From Exobasidium rhododendri (Eukaryota; Basidiomycota; Exobasidiomycetes; Exobasidiales; Exobasidiaceae), in assembly GCA_026210745.1 (NCBI GenBank), contig CP110631.1, positions 2,356,001-2,420,000 of the forward strand: a DNA stretch of 64,000 nucleotides, given 5' to 3'. Under the pieces are notes generated by a model, which had not been told where the DNA came from, did no database searches, and saw only the letters and a list, made by a program, of their open reading frames with translations. How positions within the stretch are numbered: position 1 is the first letter of the stretch; every line of letters begins with the position of its first letter. This document shows, one piece after another, positions 32,696 to 43,302 of this stretch. The translations under genes were made by a program, and so were the position numbers.

Positions 32696-34069
32696 TCACG
32701 TCGCCGCTTCGTGTTTGCCTCCAAGATGGATTCCATGCGGCATGATTCTGCTCGAACGCTTTCCACCCACACTTAGCGGTAAGTTCTCCTCTTTGCCAAG
32801 TGCCACTAGATCGTGATAACTTCGCCTCTTCGGATCATTTTGACGTTTCACCAAATGCTTTCGCACCTTGGCTTCCGGTCGGACAATGACGACAGGCACC
32901 GGACATCGATTGAGGATGTCTCTACTAACGCTGCCCATCGAGCTTCCTCCCAGCATCTTCTGAATGGCCGAGACACTCTTTCCCCTCGTGCCAACGGTGA
33001 GACTGTCCGGCCGATACATGTATATGAAACCGAGGATGCTATTGGTCACCTTTCCAAATTGCAATCCAGCGACGAATTCAACGACTATGGATATGCATAG
33101 ACGACCTACTTCGTCGTTGAGTTGAACTATACTGGCCATCAGTTCCCTTGCTTCATCTCTGGCGGCTTCTTGATCAATTTCATCTCGATCTCCCTCCAAC
33201 ACTCGCACAGCCACGATCTCATCGCCATCACTGACCAACGACTCCATCAGCCATTCTAGCGCTCTTTCACTGTATGTGTTGTCATCGACTGCACACATGA
33301 AGGTTCTTGTATTCTTTGTTCGAGTGTACCCTCGCGACTTGACTTGCAGACAAAAAGTGAAATATCCATTGGGTGTGTCATCGGCATCCGTCATGGTGTC
33401 GAATCCGACCTTCCGCTCGTACCCTGGACGCAAATCCGTGTCACTGAGCCCTCCACTAGAGCTGGTCCTGCTCTTTAGCATTGCAGGACCTCCCATCCGG
33501 CCGCCATATCCTCCCTTTCCAACGATACGATGACCACTATCAGAAGATGGAGAAGCTGTCCGTATGGCAGAAGGGCTAGGACTCGCCAAACGTCGATGGC
33601 TAGATTTCGAGTGAGGCAATTGCAGTAGTGCTGTGCTTGAGTTGCTTGAAGCATTTTCCGATGTAGAAGAAGCGGCAGCATCGATTGTCTTGTCATCATC
33701 ATTGCCATCGCTACTGGCTTCACTGTGCTCATTCGGTGGGATCGAGGTAGTCTTGAGAATAGAATGAGGCGATGGCGCGATAGATTGAGTCATGAGAGTC
33801 GAATTAGGCGCCGAGACATTCGGAAGCATCGGCTCTGAGAAAGTGACCGATGCCATTGCATTGGGTGCAGCATTCGTTGAAGAACGTAGAGGACTCGGCG
33901 TAGCGGAGGTATGGTTGGAATCGTTTGAAAGCGTAGGTAACCCGACAGAGCTCAGGATGGGTGAAGTAGTGCGCGGAGAAGAGAGTGCTGAAGCTGGGTG
34001 TGTCTTCTTCAAGATAGGAGGAGGAAGACTGTGACCGTCCTCCTCTGCCGTGCTCTGGCTGTCCACCAT
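32696..34069 (-). CDS. Universal stress protein (UspA-domain) with long disordered N-terminus
   Basis: 457 aa, no intron seen. The first about 260 residues are Ser/Thr/Pro-rich and disordered. A UspA domain follows from 'RTFMCAVDDNTYSERALEWL' to 'CPVPVVIVRPE'. The ATP-binding loop is present in the form G-x2-G-x9-G-(S): 'GTRGKSVSAIQKMLGGSSMG'. A short basic tail ends the protein. Fungal USP proteins of this layout are thought to be stress or phosphorylation targets; the role is inferred only. The start is the ATG of 'MVDSQSTAEEDG'. An upstream in-frame extension without ATG could be part of another exon, so the N-terminus is less certain. Confidence 0.85.
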   Translation of the reverse strand: MVDSQSTAEEDGHSLPPPILKKTHPASALSSPRTTSPILSSVGLPTLSNDSNHTSATPSPLRSSTNAAPNAMASVTFSEPMLPNVSAPNSTLMTQSIAPSPHSILKTTSIPPNEHSEASSDGNDDDKTIDAAASSTSENASSNSSTALLQLPHSKSSHRRLASPSPSAIRTASPSSDSGHRIVGKGGYGGRMGGPAMLKSRTSSSGGLSDTDLRPGYERKVGFDTMTDADDTPNGYFTFCLQVKSRGYTRTKNTRTFMCAVDDNTYSERALEWLMESLVSDGDEIVAVRVLEGDRDEIDQEAARDEARELMASIVQLNDEVGRLCISIVVEFVAGLQFGKVTNSILGFIYMYRPDSLTVGTRGKSVSAIQKMLGGSSMGSVSRDILNRCPVPVVIVRPEAKVRKHLVKRQNDPKRRSYHDLVALGKEENLPLSVGGKRSSRIMPHGIHLGGKHEAAT

Positions 34070-34571
34070 GTGAAGGATACGTTTAGAGGACAAAGGACTA
34101 TCGATGGTGGCAACCCCTTCTGCGGGAAATGTTCTATCTGAGTTCGGTGCTCGTATTCTTACTTGGATGCAGTGATTGCAGCATGATCCGGTCCCACCAA
34201 GCTATCTAGATATGAGAGCTGTCTCTGTAGAAGTGTGTCACCCAAAACCACGTGGGTAAGCAATCCTGGCTCCACTTCTGAATAAAATCCGGCGGAGAAA
34301 TTCAGTTGGTTATTATCAGGGTGTTGCATTGCAGCAAGAGAGTGAGGTAGGCACACGCACAATTTTTAGTTTGACGCCATAATTTGCGGATTTCTTCTCC
34401 CCCGTCCTAATTCCGTGGAAGTCCAGCTAGCTCTAGCACTCCCCACGCTTTCCCTCATCGTTTCTGATTGCCGTCTCAGTCAGTCGGAGGGGTTGATAGC
34501 CTAGAGTCCGTCAGCTGTAGTAAGGAATACGTCGATAGATCGGCGTTGTCAAGGGCACAAAGGATATCGCC
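34070..34571. other. Divergent intergenic region USP / DIC1
   Basis: 502 bp between divergent starts. Short open frames only; presumed promoters. Confidence 0.5.
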
Positions 34572-35790
34572 ATGTCAACATCACGAGGATCTTCTTCGAA
34601 GACGGCCTCACCAGCGCCGTATCCCTTCTACTTGGGTGGCCTGGCTGCTTGTGTTGCTGCTTGCTTCACACACCCTCTTGATGTCACAAAGACTAGGATG
34701 CAGACAGCAAAGACGAGGCAAGGACTTGTCAGCAGCTTTCTGGGAGCTGCCAGAAGTGAGGGTCTGACGAGTCTATACACTGGCTTGTCTGCAAGTCTGC
34801 TTCGGCAAATGACGTACAGTGTTGTCAGGTGAGCATACCATAGCAAAGGGGAAGTGATAGGCATCACTGAAATAGAATGCACCTGTCTAGATTCGGTACT
34901 TACGACTACCTGAAAGCACAAATCCCGACAAAGACTGTCACTAGAAGTAATGGCAAGCAAGAGCAGGCGATTTCTCCCTGGAGAATTGCTGGCGCCGCAA
35001 GTGTGGCAGGAGCTGCCGGTGGCTTGGCAGGGAATCCAGCAGGTGCGCCACCAAGTAGCCTTAGGAGGAAATTCTACGATTCACATTCGCTAATTTCTTG
35101 ATCATCAGATATAATTCTTGTTCGAATGACGTCCGACCTGAACAAAGCACCGGCAGATAGGTTCAACTATCCCAATGCATTGGTAGGACTCTATCGGATG
35201 GTGTCGAAAGAGGGTGTCCATTCACTGTTTCGAGGAGTTACACCCAATTGCATACGAGCCGTTCTCATGAATGCTTCACAGCTAGCTACATATGACGTCG
35301 CCAAAGACGGGCTCTTAGCTAGCGGTCTCTATACTGAAGGGACTTGGTTGCACTTTTCGGCTAGCTTTATTGCAGGAACTGTGGCCACCACAGTGTGTGC
35401 CCCGGCAGAGTGAGTCATGCAAAGGAATGCGGCAGTGTTGTTGCTGCTTCATCTGAAGAGATTCTGCCCCTCCTTCCTAGTGTGATCAAGGCTCGAGTGA
35501 TGAATGCCAGCTCCAATGGAAGCAAGGGAACCGTGTCACGATTACAGCATGCCATCAAAACGGAAGGAATCGGCTTTCTCTTTCGAGGCTGGACACCTGC
35601 TTGGGTTCGCCTTTCACCAAATGTAAGGAATGATGTATTCTATTTTGCCGGCGCCAGGATCATGTTAGCTGACACCCACGTTCTTCAGACCATCATCATA
35701 TTCATTACATTAGAGAAGCTTCGTCTGCTGGTCGACGTCAATAGAGAAAGGAAGGGGCTGCCCTCAAAACGAAGTGTTTCTCAAGCATAG
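34572..35790 (+). CDS. DIC1: Mitochondrial dicarboxylate carrier
   Basis: Inner-membrane carrier of the SLC25 family, 317 aa. Five exons (34572-34828, 34891-35042, 35109-35409, 35481-35622, 35689-35790) total 954 nt. Three carrier repeats are visible, with signature motifs 'PLDVTKTRMQ', 'PADIILVRM' and 'PADVIKARVM'; two of the three are split by introns. 'TSDLNKAPADRFNYPNAL' and 'GVTPNCIRAVLMNASQLATYD' are typical of dicarboxylate carriers (malate/succinate for phosphate). The final exon encodes TM6 ('TIIIFITLEKLRLL'). A carrier of another dicarboxylate is possible. Confidence 0.92.
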
Positions 35791-36016
35791 TCGTATCGTC
35801 AACCGCACTGTAGATCATCCACCTTATAGACGTAGACGGAGTTCTTATTCACATCACCCCAGCTTGTTCCTCTTCCAATTTGCCGTCTTGTCCTCCGCCT
35901 TGTATACTTGCACACAACAAATTCCTTTCGTCTCATTTGATGAGAATAGATGCATTTCTTTGCTACATGTAATGAGACAAGGGCTATGAGTACAAAGGAG
36001 ACAAGACTAGTCAACT

Positions 36017-36756
36017 TCAAGACGAAGCGAGAGAGTTGCGTAGGTGGGTCCGGAGAGCTTCAAAAGGGGACGTGATGAAGGCCGGATTCGAGAGGACGAG
36101 CTTTTGCCTTGCTTTCTCTTGCGCACTTTGTAATGCGGCAGAACAGAAAGATAGATGGAATGAGCAGACGATTCGTGGAAATCATGCTCCTTCTTTGACA
36201 CTCACAGCACTTTCTTCCTCTGATTCGTCGTCACCTTTCCACCCCGAGCAGACGACATCAAATTTGACTCCTTAGAGCTTGTCGCATCCTTTCCCCCACT
36301 TTTATCACCATCCACGACCTCGAGCTCCATCTCCAAATCCTCGACAGCTCCTTGCAACTCCTTCACTCCTCCTTGGGTGCCAGCTTCTACACTTCTCCCT
36401 ATCTCATCTCTTGCTTTTCGTTTCCTTCGCCGAAGGCTACTCTTCGATATGCTAGATTGTCCCTTCTTTAGCAAAGAAGCTGCGCCATTACTCCCTTCTG
36501 CACCCGTCGTCTTTGCCAGGAGTGACGCTCGTTTGTCTGCACGTTTCAAAGCTTTTGGAACAGTTGTCTTTGCTGTATGTAAACTTGGCCGCGAGGAGGC
36601 AGATGATGCTAAGGTTGCGGAGCTACTCTTATGCTTTCGAGCAGGTGTTGGTCTTCCTCTGATAGTAGGCGCTCTCACCTGGAGTGTGAAAAGGAAGTCA
36701 TAAGTAAGGCATTAGTGTCAGGGTCTTCCTGAATACAGATTATCATCACTCACCAT
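36017..36756 (-). CDS. SLX9: Ribosome biogenesis protein SLX9
   Basis: Nucleolar factor for 40S pre-ribosome processing/export, 194 aa. Three exons (36754-36756, 36206-36678, 36017-36125) total 585 nt. The ATG is the last codon of exon 1, so coding exon 1 is 3 nt long. The middle is basic, with the family core 'ISKSSLRRRKRKARDEI'. The last exon encodes 'LAQEKARQKLVLSNPAF..PFEALRTHLRN', the conserved SLX9 C-terminus. Reading past the donor would stop early at '..RKKVL', losing that end. Head-to-head with EFM4, 222 bp apart. Confidence 0.85.
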
Positions 36757-36978
36757 GTCGTCTTGAGTATGGAGGTTGTGGGGCGTTGCAACGAAGGCTA
36801 ATCCACCCTTAAACAGGCAACGCCTACATCGAATTCTGGCTCCTTGAAGCCTGAGATTTTTTTCCCTTTAAGATCTCTGATCGAACCGTGCATAGAGAAA
36901 TTCAAAAATGAAAACTTGGGAGAGGGGTGCGTGGGGAATTATTTGGATTGAAGGTAAGGCTTGCCTTGCGCCATTACG
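36757..36978. promoter_or_regulatory. Short bidirectional promoter SLX9 / EFM4
   Basis: 222 bp between divergent start codons. Both genes act in ribosome biogenesis or translation, so shared regulation is plausible. No specific operator identified. Confidence 0.45.
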
Positions 36979-38095
36979 ATGCAGGTGGAAGCATTGCCTT
37001 CGTCCAAGCTGGGCACGCAAGAGTATTGGGATAGCGTTTATGATCGAGAAATAGACAATTTCGAACAGATTGGGGATGAGGGCGAAATATGGTGCGTGAG
37101 GCGGTCCAGGTAGAATGATGAGGGGTCACATTGGGAATGCTGAGATACGACTCTTGTGCTAGGTTTGGAGAGGAAGCCGTTCAGCGTATGGTAGACTTCC
37201 TCGACGAGGCAAGAGACGAGGGTCTGTTCGGTAAGACGCCTTCTGTTCTCGACTTAGGTGAGGCCAACTTCAAATAAAGAGAGACGTCATCAACGATTAT
37301 AACCTTTACCCTGTTTGCTCTATTAGGCACCGGCAATGGACACCTTCTCTTCGAGTTGCTGGACCTCTCCCCACCCTTTACAGACGCAGATAAGATGCTA
37401 GGAGTGGACTATTCGAAGCCATCGATAGATCTGTGCAATAGAATAGCCAAAGGAAGGGAATCAGAAGCGTGCAAAGTACGATTTGAGGTGGTAGACTTTC
37501 TGGCCGATACGACGCAATTGGAGAAGCAACGATGGGACCTCATTTGCGACAAAGGGACAGTGAGTAAAAACAGAGGTGTGCCCCCAACGTGAGAGCTTAC
37601 ACAATCCATCACCACATATTTCTACTGCATAGCTCGATGCAGTGAGTCAAAAGTCGCTCTTGATGGTGACATCTGCAGTGTTGAACCTCTTCTTGCCCCT
37701 TCCCATAGATTGCACTCTCCTCGGCCAAAGATGGCAGCAACGACCCCGTCTCGCAATATGTGACGAGTTTAGAAAGGATATGCAAGACAGAGTGTATCTA
37801 TCTCATCACATCCTGCAACTTCACAGAAGTAGAATTGATCCGGGTGTTTTCTCGAGGTGAGAGGATGCACAATTCTTCCTTTTTTCCTCACTGCGCCTTC
37901 TGATCAGGACAACTCCTTCTTCGATCGCAGGCTTCTCAGTCCATCATGTCGTACCTACGCCTTCTTTTTCATTTGTGAGTCAGCAAGGACCTTCATGACA
38001 CTCGCAATACAGCTGACATATTCTCAAACACCACTGCTAAGGGTGGTCAAAAGGGCTCCACTACGACGACAATTGCTTTCCGGCGAAAGGCCTAG
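36979..38095 (+). CDS. EFM4: eEF1A lysine methyltransferase EFM4 (METTL10/See1 type)
   Basis: SAM-dependent methyltransferase that modifies a lysine of elongation factor 1A in the cytosol (family knowledge). Seven exons (36979-37091, 37163-37257, 37327-37559, 37633-37641, 37709-37856, 37931-37974, 38042-38095) total 696 nt, 231 aa. 'KLGTQEYWDSVYDREIDNF', 'WFGEEAVQRMVDFL', motif I 'VLDLGTGNGHLL', 'GVDYSKPSI', and 'DLICDKGTLDAIALS' are family signatures. The end 'FSFGGQKGSTTTTIAFRRK' also matches. The 'LDA' triplet comes from a 9 nt exon. The exon 6 acceptor was chosen because the alternative 23 nt upstream breaks the frame. Confidence 0.88.
37633..37641 (+). other. EFM4: 9-nt microexon in EFM4
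   Basis: CTCGATGCA between a GCATAG acceptor and a GTGAGT donor, encoding L-D-A of the family motif DKGTxDAI. The exon is in phase 0 with a length of 3n, so skipping would keep the frame but delete the motif. Confidence 0.88.
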
Positions 38096-38172
38096 CGTTT
38101 GACACATATTGTATAGTATGGTACAGATGGGAGCACGACAATTACAGTTGCAGAACATGATCTACTGCTTAC

Positions 38173-40552
38173 TCAAGACACCTGGACTGCTTTCCTCTGA
38201 TAGTAGTGTGGAGCTAACTCGGCGAGCCAATCCTCTTCTATGACTGTCAAATCTCGAATGAACCTCTTCTGCGTTTCGACTACTTCGTGGAATATGACCC
38301 ATTTGGTGGCGGGTAATCTGTTGAAGAGGACACTAGATGGATGCACGTAGAGGATCTGACGTGTGCGGAAAGGGAGAAAGGTCAGTGTACGACAACAACA
38401 CGCAAGACCCACACACCGTCGTCCCCACCCCTTCCTACTCACTGCTCTTTCTCGCACACTTTGATAGCTGCCATCAGGTAGTATCTTTGCAGCAAAGCCA
38501 AAGTAGCCCGTAGTCAAGCAGCGTCTTAGTCGTACACTATCCCCTTGACAGCTTTCGCCGCCATCCTTGACCCCATATCGACTCATCACTTTCGTCAGTT
38601 GTGAGCGAATGTTGACGGCCCTACTGAGCGCTCTGAAGTTGACTCTATGTTGTGAGCACCACTTTGCACTCTGCTTCCCTACACGAGGGTTCACGAAAGC
38701 ATTGAACAGATTCAACAACGTCAAATGATCCCCTTCTTCCGCTGTGAATTTGCGTCTCTCTAGTTCACCCTGTGCTCCTGCTGCAGATCTACCTTCGTCG
38801 GGTATGAGGAAAGGGGATGCTATGGAAGTCATTGCTGCTATACTAAGTACCTCTTGCGTGCAGTTGAATTTGACCGATTCAAGGACGACCTTTGCCATCT
38901 TTGGGTCTAGGGGCATCTCGGCCATCTGTTCTCCTACCGGTCTTGTGAGTCGACCCCACTCGTCTAGAGCTCCCACGCTGACCAGAAATTCAAGCCCTCT
39001 GGCGAGGAGAGCACTAGGCGGAGCAGGTGGCAAGTAGTCGAACTTGACTAGATTATCGATTCCCAATGCTTTTAGTTGCAGGATCTGCGTCGACAAGTCT
39101 GATCTTGCTAGTTCGGAGGACGTCGTCGGAGCAAAGGAATTGAATGCTGTCTCGGTGTACAGACGTAGACATTTTCCGGCCGAGGTTCTCCCTGCTCTTC
39201 CTGCTCGTTGGATGGCAGATGCTTTCGAGATGGAGAAGACGGACAGAGCATCCATACCAGTCACCGGGTTGAACAATCTCATCTTGACAAAGCCGCAGTC
39301 AATGACGAATCTAATTCCGTCGATGGTTACACTGGCCTCAGCGATATTGGTAGCGACAATGCACTTGCGCGTACCTCGAGGTGCCTGTTCAAATATCTGA
39401 CTCTGCTCTTCGACGCTCAAGCCTGCATGCAAGGGTAGTAAGGTAAGTCGAAGCGATCCAGCAGGAAGATCAACCTGTCGATCAGCAAGTAGTTGAAGAC
39501 AGCGGTCGATTTCTTCTCGGCCTGTAAGAAAGACGAGGATATCTCCAGCGCTCTCGCCGTACTGCACTTTCCAGACAGCTTCGACGGTTGCTTGAACATA
39601 ATCACTACAAGGCTGACTGAGGTATGCTACTTCTACGGGAAACGTCCTGCCTTCCAAAGACATGATCGCTGCCGCGTCCTTCTCTCCGGTCTCGAAGAAT
39701 TTCAGGAACGCATCAGCATCTATCGTAGCAGAGGAGATGATAATTCGCAGTTCCGGGCGCTTTTTCTGTATTCTAGATTTGGGAAAGTGGTTTGCTAAGG
39801 TCAGCTACGCTATCTCCTCCCTCACTCTGTCCGTCCTCCGACACGCACTTCTTCAGCAGTCCTAAGAGCATGTCGGTATAGCTGGTCCTCTCGTGTGCCT
39901 CATCGACCATGATCACACTGTATCTACTCAGCAACGGATCTCTCATGCATTCGCGAAATAGCATGCCGTCTGTGCAATACTTTATCCGTGTCCGTGTCGG
40001 ATGGGTTACGTCTTCAAATCGAATGGTGTAGCCAACCTCGTCTCCTAGCAAGCATCCCACTTCTTGGCACACCCTCTGAGCAATACTAACGGCGCTAATC
40101 CTCCGTGGCTGAGTGATGGCGATCTGACGATCTCCCGCTGCCCAACCTGCCTCCATCAAGAACTGTGGGATTTCTGCCAGTGTTTCACAGTCATGAGTGC
40201 TTTTCTCTTCAAAGACCCTCGGTATGACCTGCCGCCATGATCGACTCACGAGTCGTCTTTCCACAGCCAGTCTGACCGACTACGACCACCACGGGATACC
40301 TCTGCACCATGTACAGGATCTTCGTCCTCTGCTCAGCTATCGGTAGTCTAGAACGCTGCCCTTGTATGCCGCCCCCGGTCTCCTTTACGGCCGACGTGGT
40401 GATGATTGCCTCATTCTCGCTTGCCCTGTCCAGCGTCGAGCCTGCAATTTGTCAAAGGGGCTGTATCAGTGGGGCGAATTACGACGACGGACCTGCTTTG
40501 ACGAGATTCACTCACCTGGCCTCGCCGTGCCTGGCTTCCAGAAAGCGGCCAT
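38173..40552 (-). CDS. DHX35: DEAH-box RNA helicase DHX35
   Basis: Spliceosome-associated DEAH helicase, 688 aa. Five exons (40516-40552, 40250-40441, 39849-40173, 38443-39772, 38173-38355) total 2067 nt. The start '[13 protein letters not shown]' resembles the DHX35 N-terminus (FWRPGTEGPG in human). Motifs: '[13 protein letters not shown]' (I), '[12 protein letters not shown]' (Ia), 'DEAH' (II), 'SSAT' (III), 'FLTGREEI' (IV region), '[11 protein letters not shown]' (V) and 'QRAGRAGR' (VI). HA2 and OB-fold regions follow, with the C-terminal '[17 protein letters not shown]'. The last intron is 87 nt, stop-free and in frame. It tends to be read as coding but would insert 29 residues before '[10 protein letters not shown]'. 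Confidence 0.93.
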
Positions 40553-41036
40553 GGGGATCGATCGATACGTGCCCTTCTCCCCTTTCTGAGCTTTGGACGT
40601 CGTCCGCGCGAAGAACGGCGCAGTGTGTCACCTCCGCGGAGTGATGGACCGAATAGCCTCATCCAAATAGAATAGAGATACAACACCGACCACGCGGCAC
40701 AAACATCGGAGTCGGTGGGGGGCCTTACATACTATAGATAGGCAAACTGTATAGTGGTTCACCGGTACCGTACGTAAGGAAGTTAAGTTGTTGCCTTTTC
40801 TTGTATGAAACCTCAACCTTGACTGAGCTTTAAAATGTGATTTCCGAAACCGGGAAACGGCGCTCCAGAAAGAAGCAAGGACATTTCAGGATCACCAAGG
40901 CACTCTCCACCCCTGCCGTGCTCTGCTTCCCTCTCCTACACAAAATCAAGAGAGTATTCAAGACCGAGGAGTCGTTCAGCAAGTCTCGATCTATACGAGT
41001 GAAGACGCAATCACCACGGGAGAGGGCGCTGTCACA
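40553..41036. other. Divergent intergenic region DHX35 / SYLF gene
   Basis: 484 bp between divergent starts. No gene seen; presumed promoters. Confidence 0.5.
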
Positions 41037-43112
41037 ATGACAGATGCTGGCGCTGCCACTACCGGCTCCTCATCTCATGGCGTCGGTCGCGAGGGTCCAC
41101 CACCGGAGAGCAAGTGGACCAAGAGGTTCAACTATGGCTTCTCCAAATCGATAGTGATATCTGACTGGGCGGCAGACAAAGCAAATGCTGTCTCTTACAA
41201 GGTGGGCGGCGAGCGTTTCTGGCCGAAAAGCAACGATTTCCCAATCGAGCTAGAAAAGTGCGAAAGGATTCTACGGGCATTCACAGTAGAAGGCATACCA
41301 CATAAGGACGAAAAGGAAGAGAAGGTGTTGGATGGAAAGGGAAATTGGATCACTAAAAAGAGGAAGGTACTAAGGAAAATTCCACCTTCAGCGATCAAGA
41401 ATGCAAAGGGTGTGTGTATCTATTCTTCGATGAGAAGCGGGATTGCGCCTTTTGGTGGGGGTGGTGGAACGGGTGTCGTGCTTGCGAGACTGAAGGATGG
41501 TTCTTGGTCTGCACCTTCCGCGCTCACGCCTCAAAACATGTCTGCTGGACTTCTTTTTGGTATCGACTTCCTAGATGTCGTCCTTCTCATCAATTCGGAC
41601 AAAGCCATGGAGAGTTTCTTGTCACATAAGTTCACCATTGGCGCCGAGACCGGACTGACTGCTGGACCTTGGGGATCCGGCATTAGCGCCGAGAGTGGAT
41701 TCGAGAGAGCACCGATCTATTCGTATGTTCGTACGAGAGGTGCCTATGCCGGAGTCGAGATCATGGGACAGGTCTTCTTGCATCGATTTGATGAAAATGA
41801 GCGATTCTACTATTGGCCCGGCGTCACGGCGAGAGACATCATGACCGGCAAGGTTCGAATGCCACCACTCGTAGCACCGCTGCATAGAGCTCTCCGAGAT
41901 GCAGAGCTCGGTGTAGCACAGGGTGGACAGTTGGAGAGAGTTGTGTATGACGTTGTCAAGATGCCAGAGAGCGAGGTGATGAAGATGCTAGGCCCAGGTC
42001 ATGGTGCGAAACAGAAGCGTTTCATTGCGGGAACTAGCAAGAGTACAAGTGCCGCCTCTACACCTGTCACTTCAACGCCACGGGAGGTAGATAGTGAAGA
42101 GGATGTCCTCATCACAGGTCTGACAGAGGCACACTTCGATGCGAAGCAGGAATACGACGACGACGACGACGACGATGATGAAGTAGTGAAAGAAGGTGAA
42201 AAGCTCAAGCTGCCACCTACACCTGAAGAGTTAGAGATGCTTGAGCAAGCAGGGATTCCCGATGAAGAGGATTTGAAGTTTGCGCAAGAGGAGAGAGCGA
42301 ATGTGTATAAATTGCCACCGCCTCCGATGCATTCGAAAGTACAAAAGTATTGGAGAATAAGGCCCGAATTGGCTGCTAAACGTCCGACTCATCAACTCGT
42401 CATGGACGGGCCGCATCCACCCAACGTGCGAACGGCTCAATTCACACCCTTACCACTTACACCACCATCAAAAGAGGAGCACTTGCGAGCGATAGGACGC
42501 GCACAGGAAGAAGTAGAGGAAGAGGGAGAAGAGGCCATCTGGAAATCGGATGAGAAGAAAACACTCAATCCTTCTACAGAAGAAGGGGTGCTACTAGAAG
42601 GTGTAGACGAGGAGGAAGCAGATAAAGTGATGCAAGCTGCTGTTGAAGGAGAGGATGTCGTGAAGATGAAAAGCACGGGAGATCTTGATCAGATGGTCAT
42701 TGAAAGCAAGGAGGAAAGGGAGCTACGAGAGGAGTACAATGCTCCTAAAGATTCCACCACTACTCTGGCAACACCGCTTGACAATCACACAGATCATGGC
42801 GAGATCCCTTTGACAGACACGGAGTCATCGGAAGGGAATGAAACGACAGATCGTGTCGATTCTGTCATTCCAAGTCGGTTACAGACGGCGGATGACGTGG
42901 CGCAGACCGGGCCGGCAATGCAAGATCTCCACTTGAACGAAGCATCCTCCTCCTCTTCTCCTCGAGCTAGTTTGAACCTTTCGAACAGCCCTGTCGGCGG
43001 ATCAAACAGTAATTCACCTCGACCAAGTGTGTCGGAAGAGGCGGGCGGCCACCTTAAGACGCCTCCTAGTCGACCTCCCCGCACTCGACCGCCGCCGCGC
43101 CGAAAGGTATGA
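41037..43112 (+). CDS. SYLF-domain (Ysc84/SH3YL1-like) protein without SH3 domain
   Basis: Intronless, 691 aa. The SYLF lipid- and actin-patch-binding domain spans about residues 30-300: 'ELEKCERILRAFT', 'IPPSAIKNAKGVCIY', 'GGGGGTGVVLARLKDGSWSA', 'FGIDFLDVVLLIN', 'GPWGSG' and 'YSYVRTRGAYAGVEIMG'. Yeast Ysc84/Lsb3 carry an SH3 domain at the C-terminus. Here the C-terminal half is instead disordered, with a run of Asp (about 370-380), Glu-rich stretches and a basic Pro-rich end 'PPSRPPRTRPPPRRKV' that could bind SH3 domains. A role in endocytosis or membrane-actin coupling is inferred. Confidence 0.85.
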   Translation: MTDAGAATTGSSSHGVGREGPPPESKWTKRFNYGFSKSIVISDWAADKANAVSYKVGGERFWPKSNDFPIELEKCERILRAFTVEGIPHKDEKEEKVLDGKGNWITKKRKVLRKIPPSAIKNAKGVCIYSSMRSGIAPFGGGGGTGVVLARLKDGSWSAPSALTPQNMSAGLLFGIDFLDVVLLINSDKAMESFLSHKFTIGAETGLTAGPWGSGISAESGFERAPIYSYVRTRGAYAGVEIMGQVFLHRFDENERFYYWPGVTARDIMTGKVRMPPLVAPLHRALRDAELGVAQGGQLERVVYDVVKMPESEVMKMLGPGHGAKQKRFIAGTSKSTSAASTPVTSTPREVDSEEDVLITGLTEAHFDAKQEYDDDDDDDDEVVKEGEKLKLPPTPEELEMLEQAGIPDEEDLKFAQEERANVYKLPPPPMHSKVQKYWRIRPELAAKRPTHQLVMDGPHPPNVRTAQFTPLPLTPPSKEEHLRAIGRAQEEVEEEGEEAIWKSDEKKTLNPSTEEGVLLEGVDEEEADKVMQAAVEGEDVVKMKSTGDLDQMVIESKEERELREEYNAPKDSTTTLATPLDNHTDHGEIPLTDTESSEGNETTDRVDSVIPSRLQTADDVAQTGPAMQDLHLNEASSSSSPRASLNLSNSPVGGSNSNSPRPSVSEEAGGHLKTPPSRPPRTRPPPRRKV

Positions 43113-43302
43113 AGTTGTAGATAGGTCTACCCGTTGTCTTTCATCTTTCGATTGTCTATCTTCCTTCATCTGTAGTTCGTATCTTTAATCACCATGTTGA
43201 CCCCGCTTAATTCGAACCTAGACACTTAGAGCATTGTTTGTATCGCCTAATGTATCTGATTTGTTAATTTCTTCCACCTTCCTTTGTAAGAGACAGTCTA
43301 GT

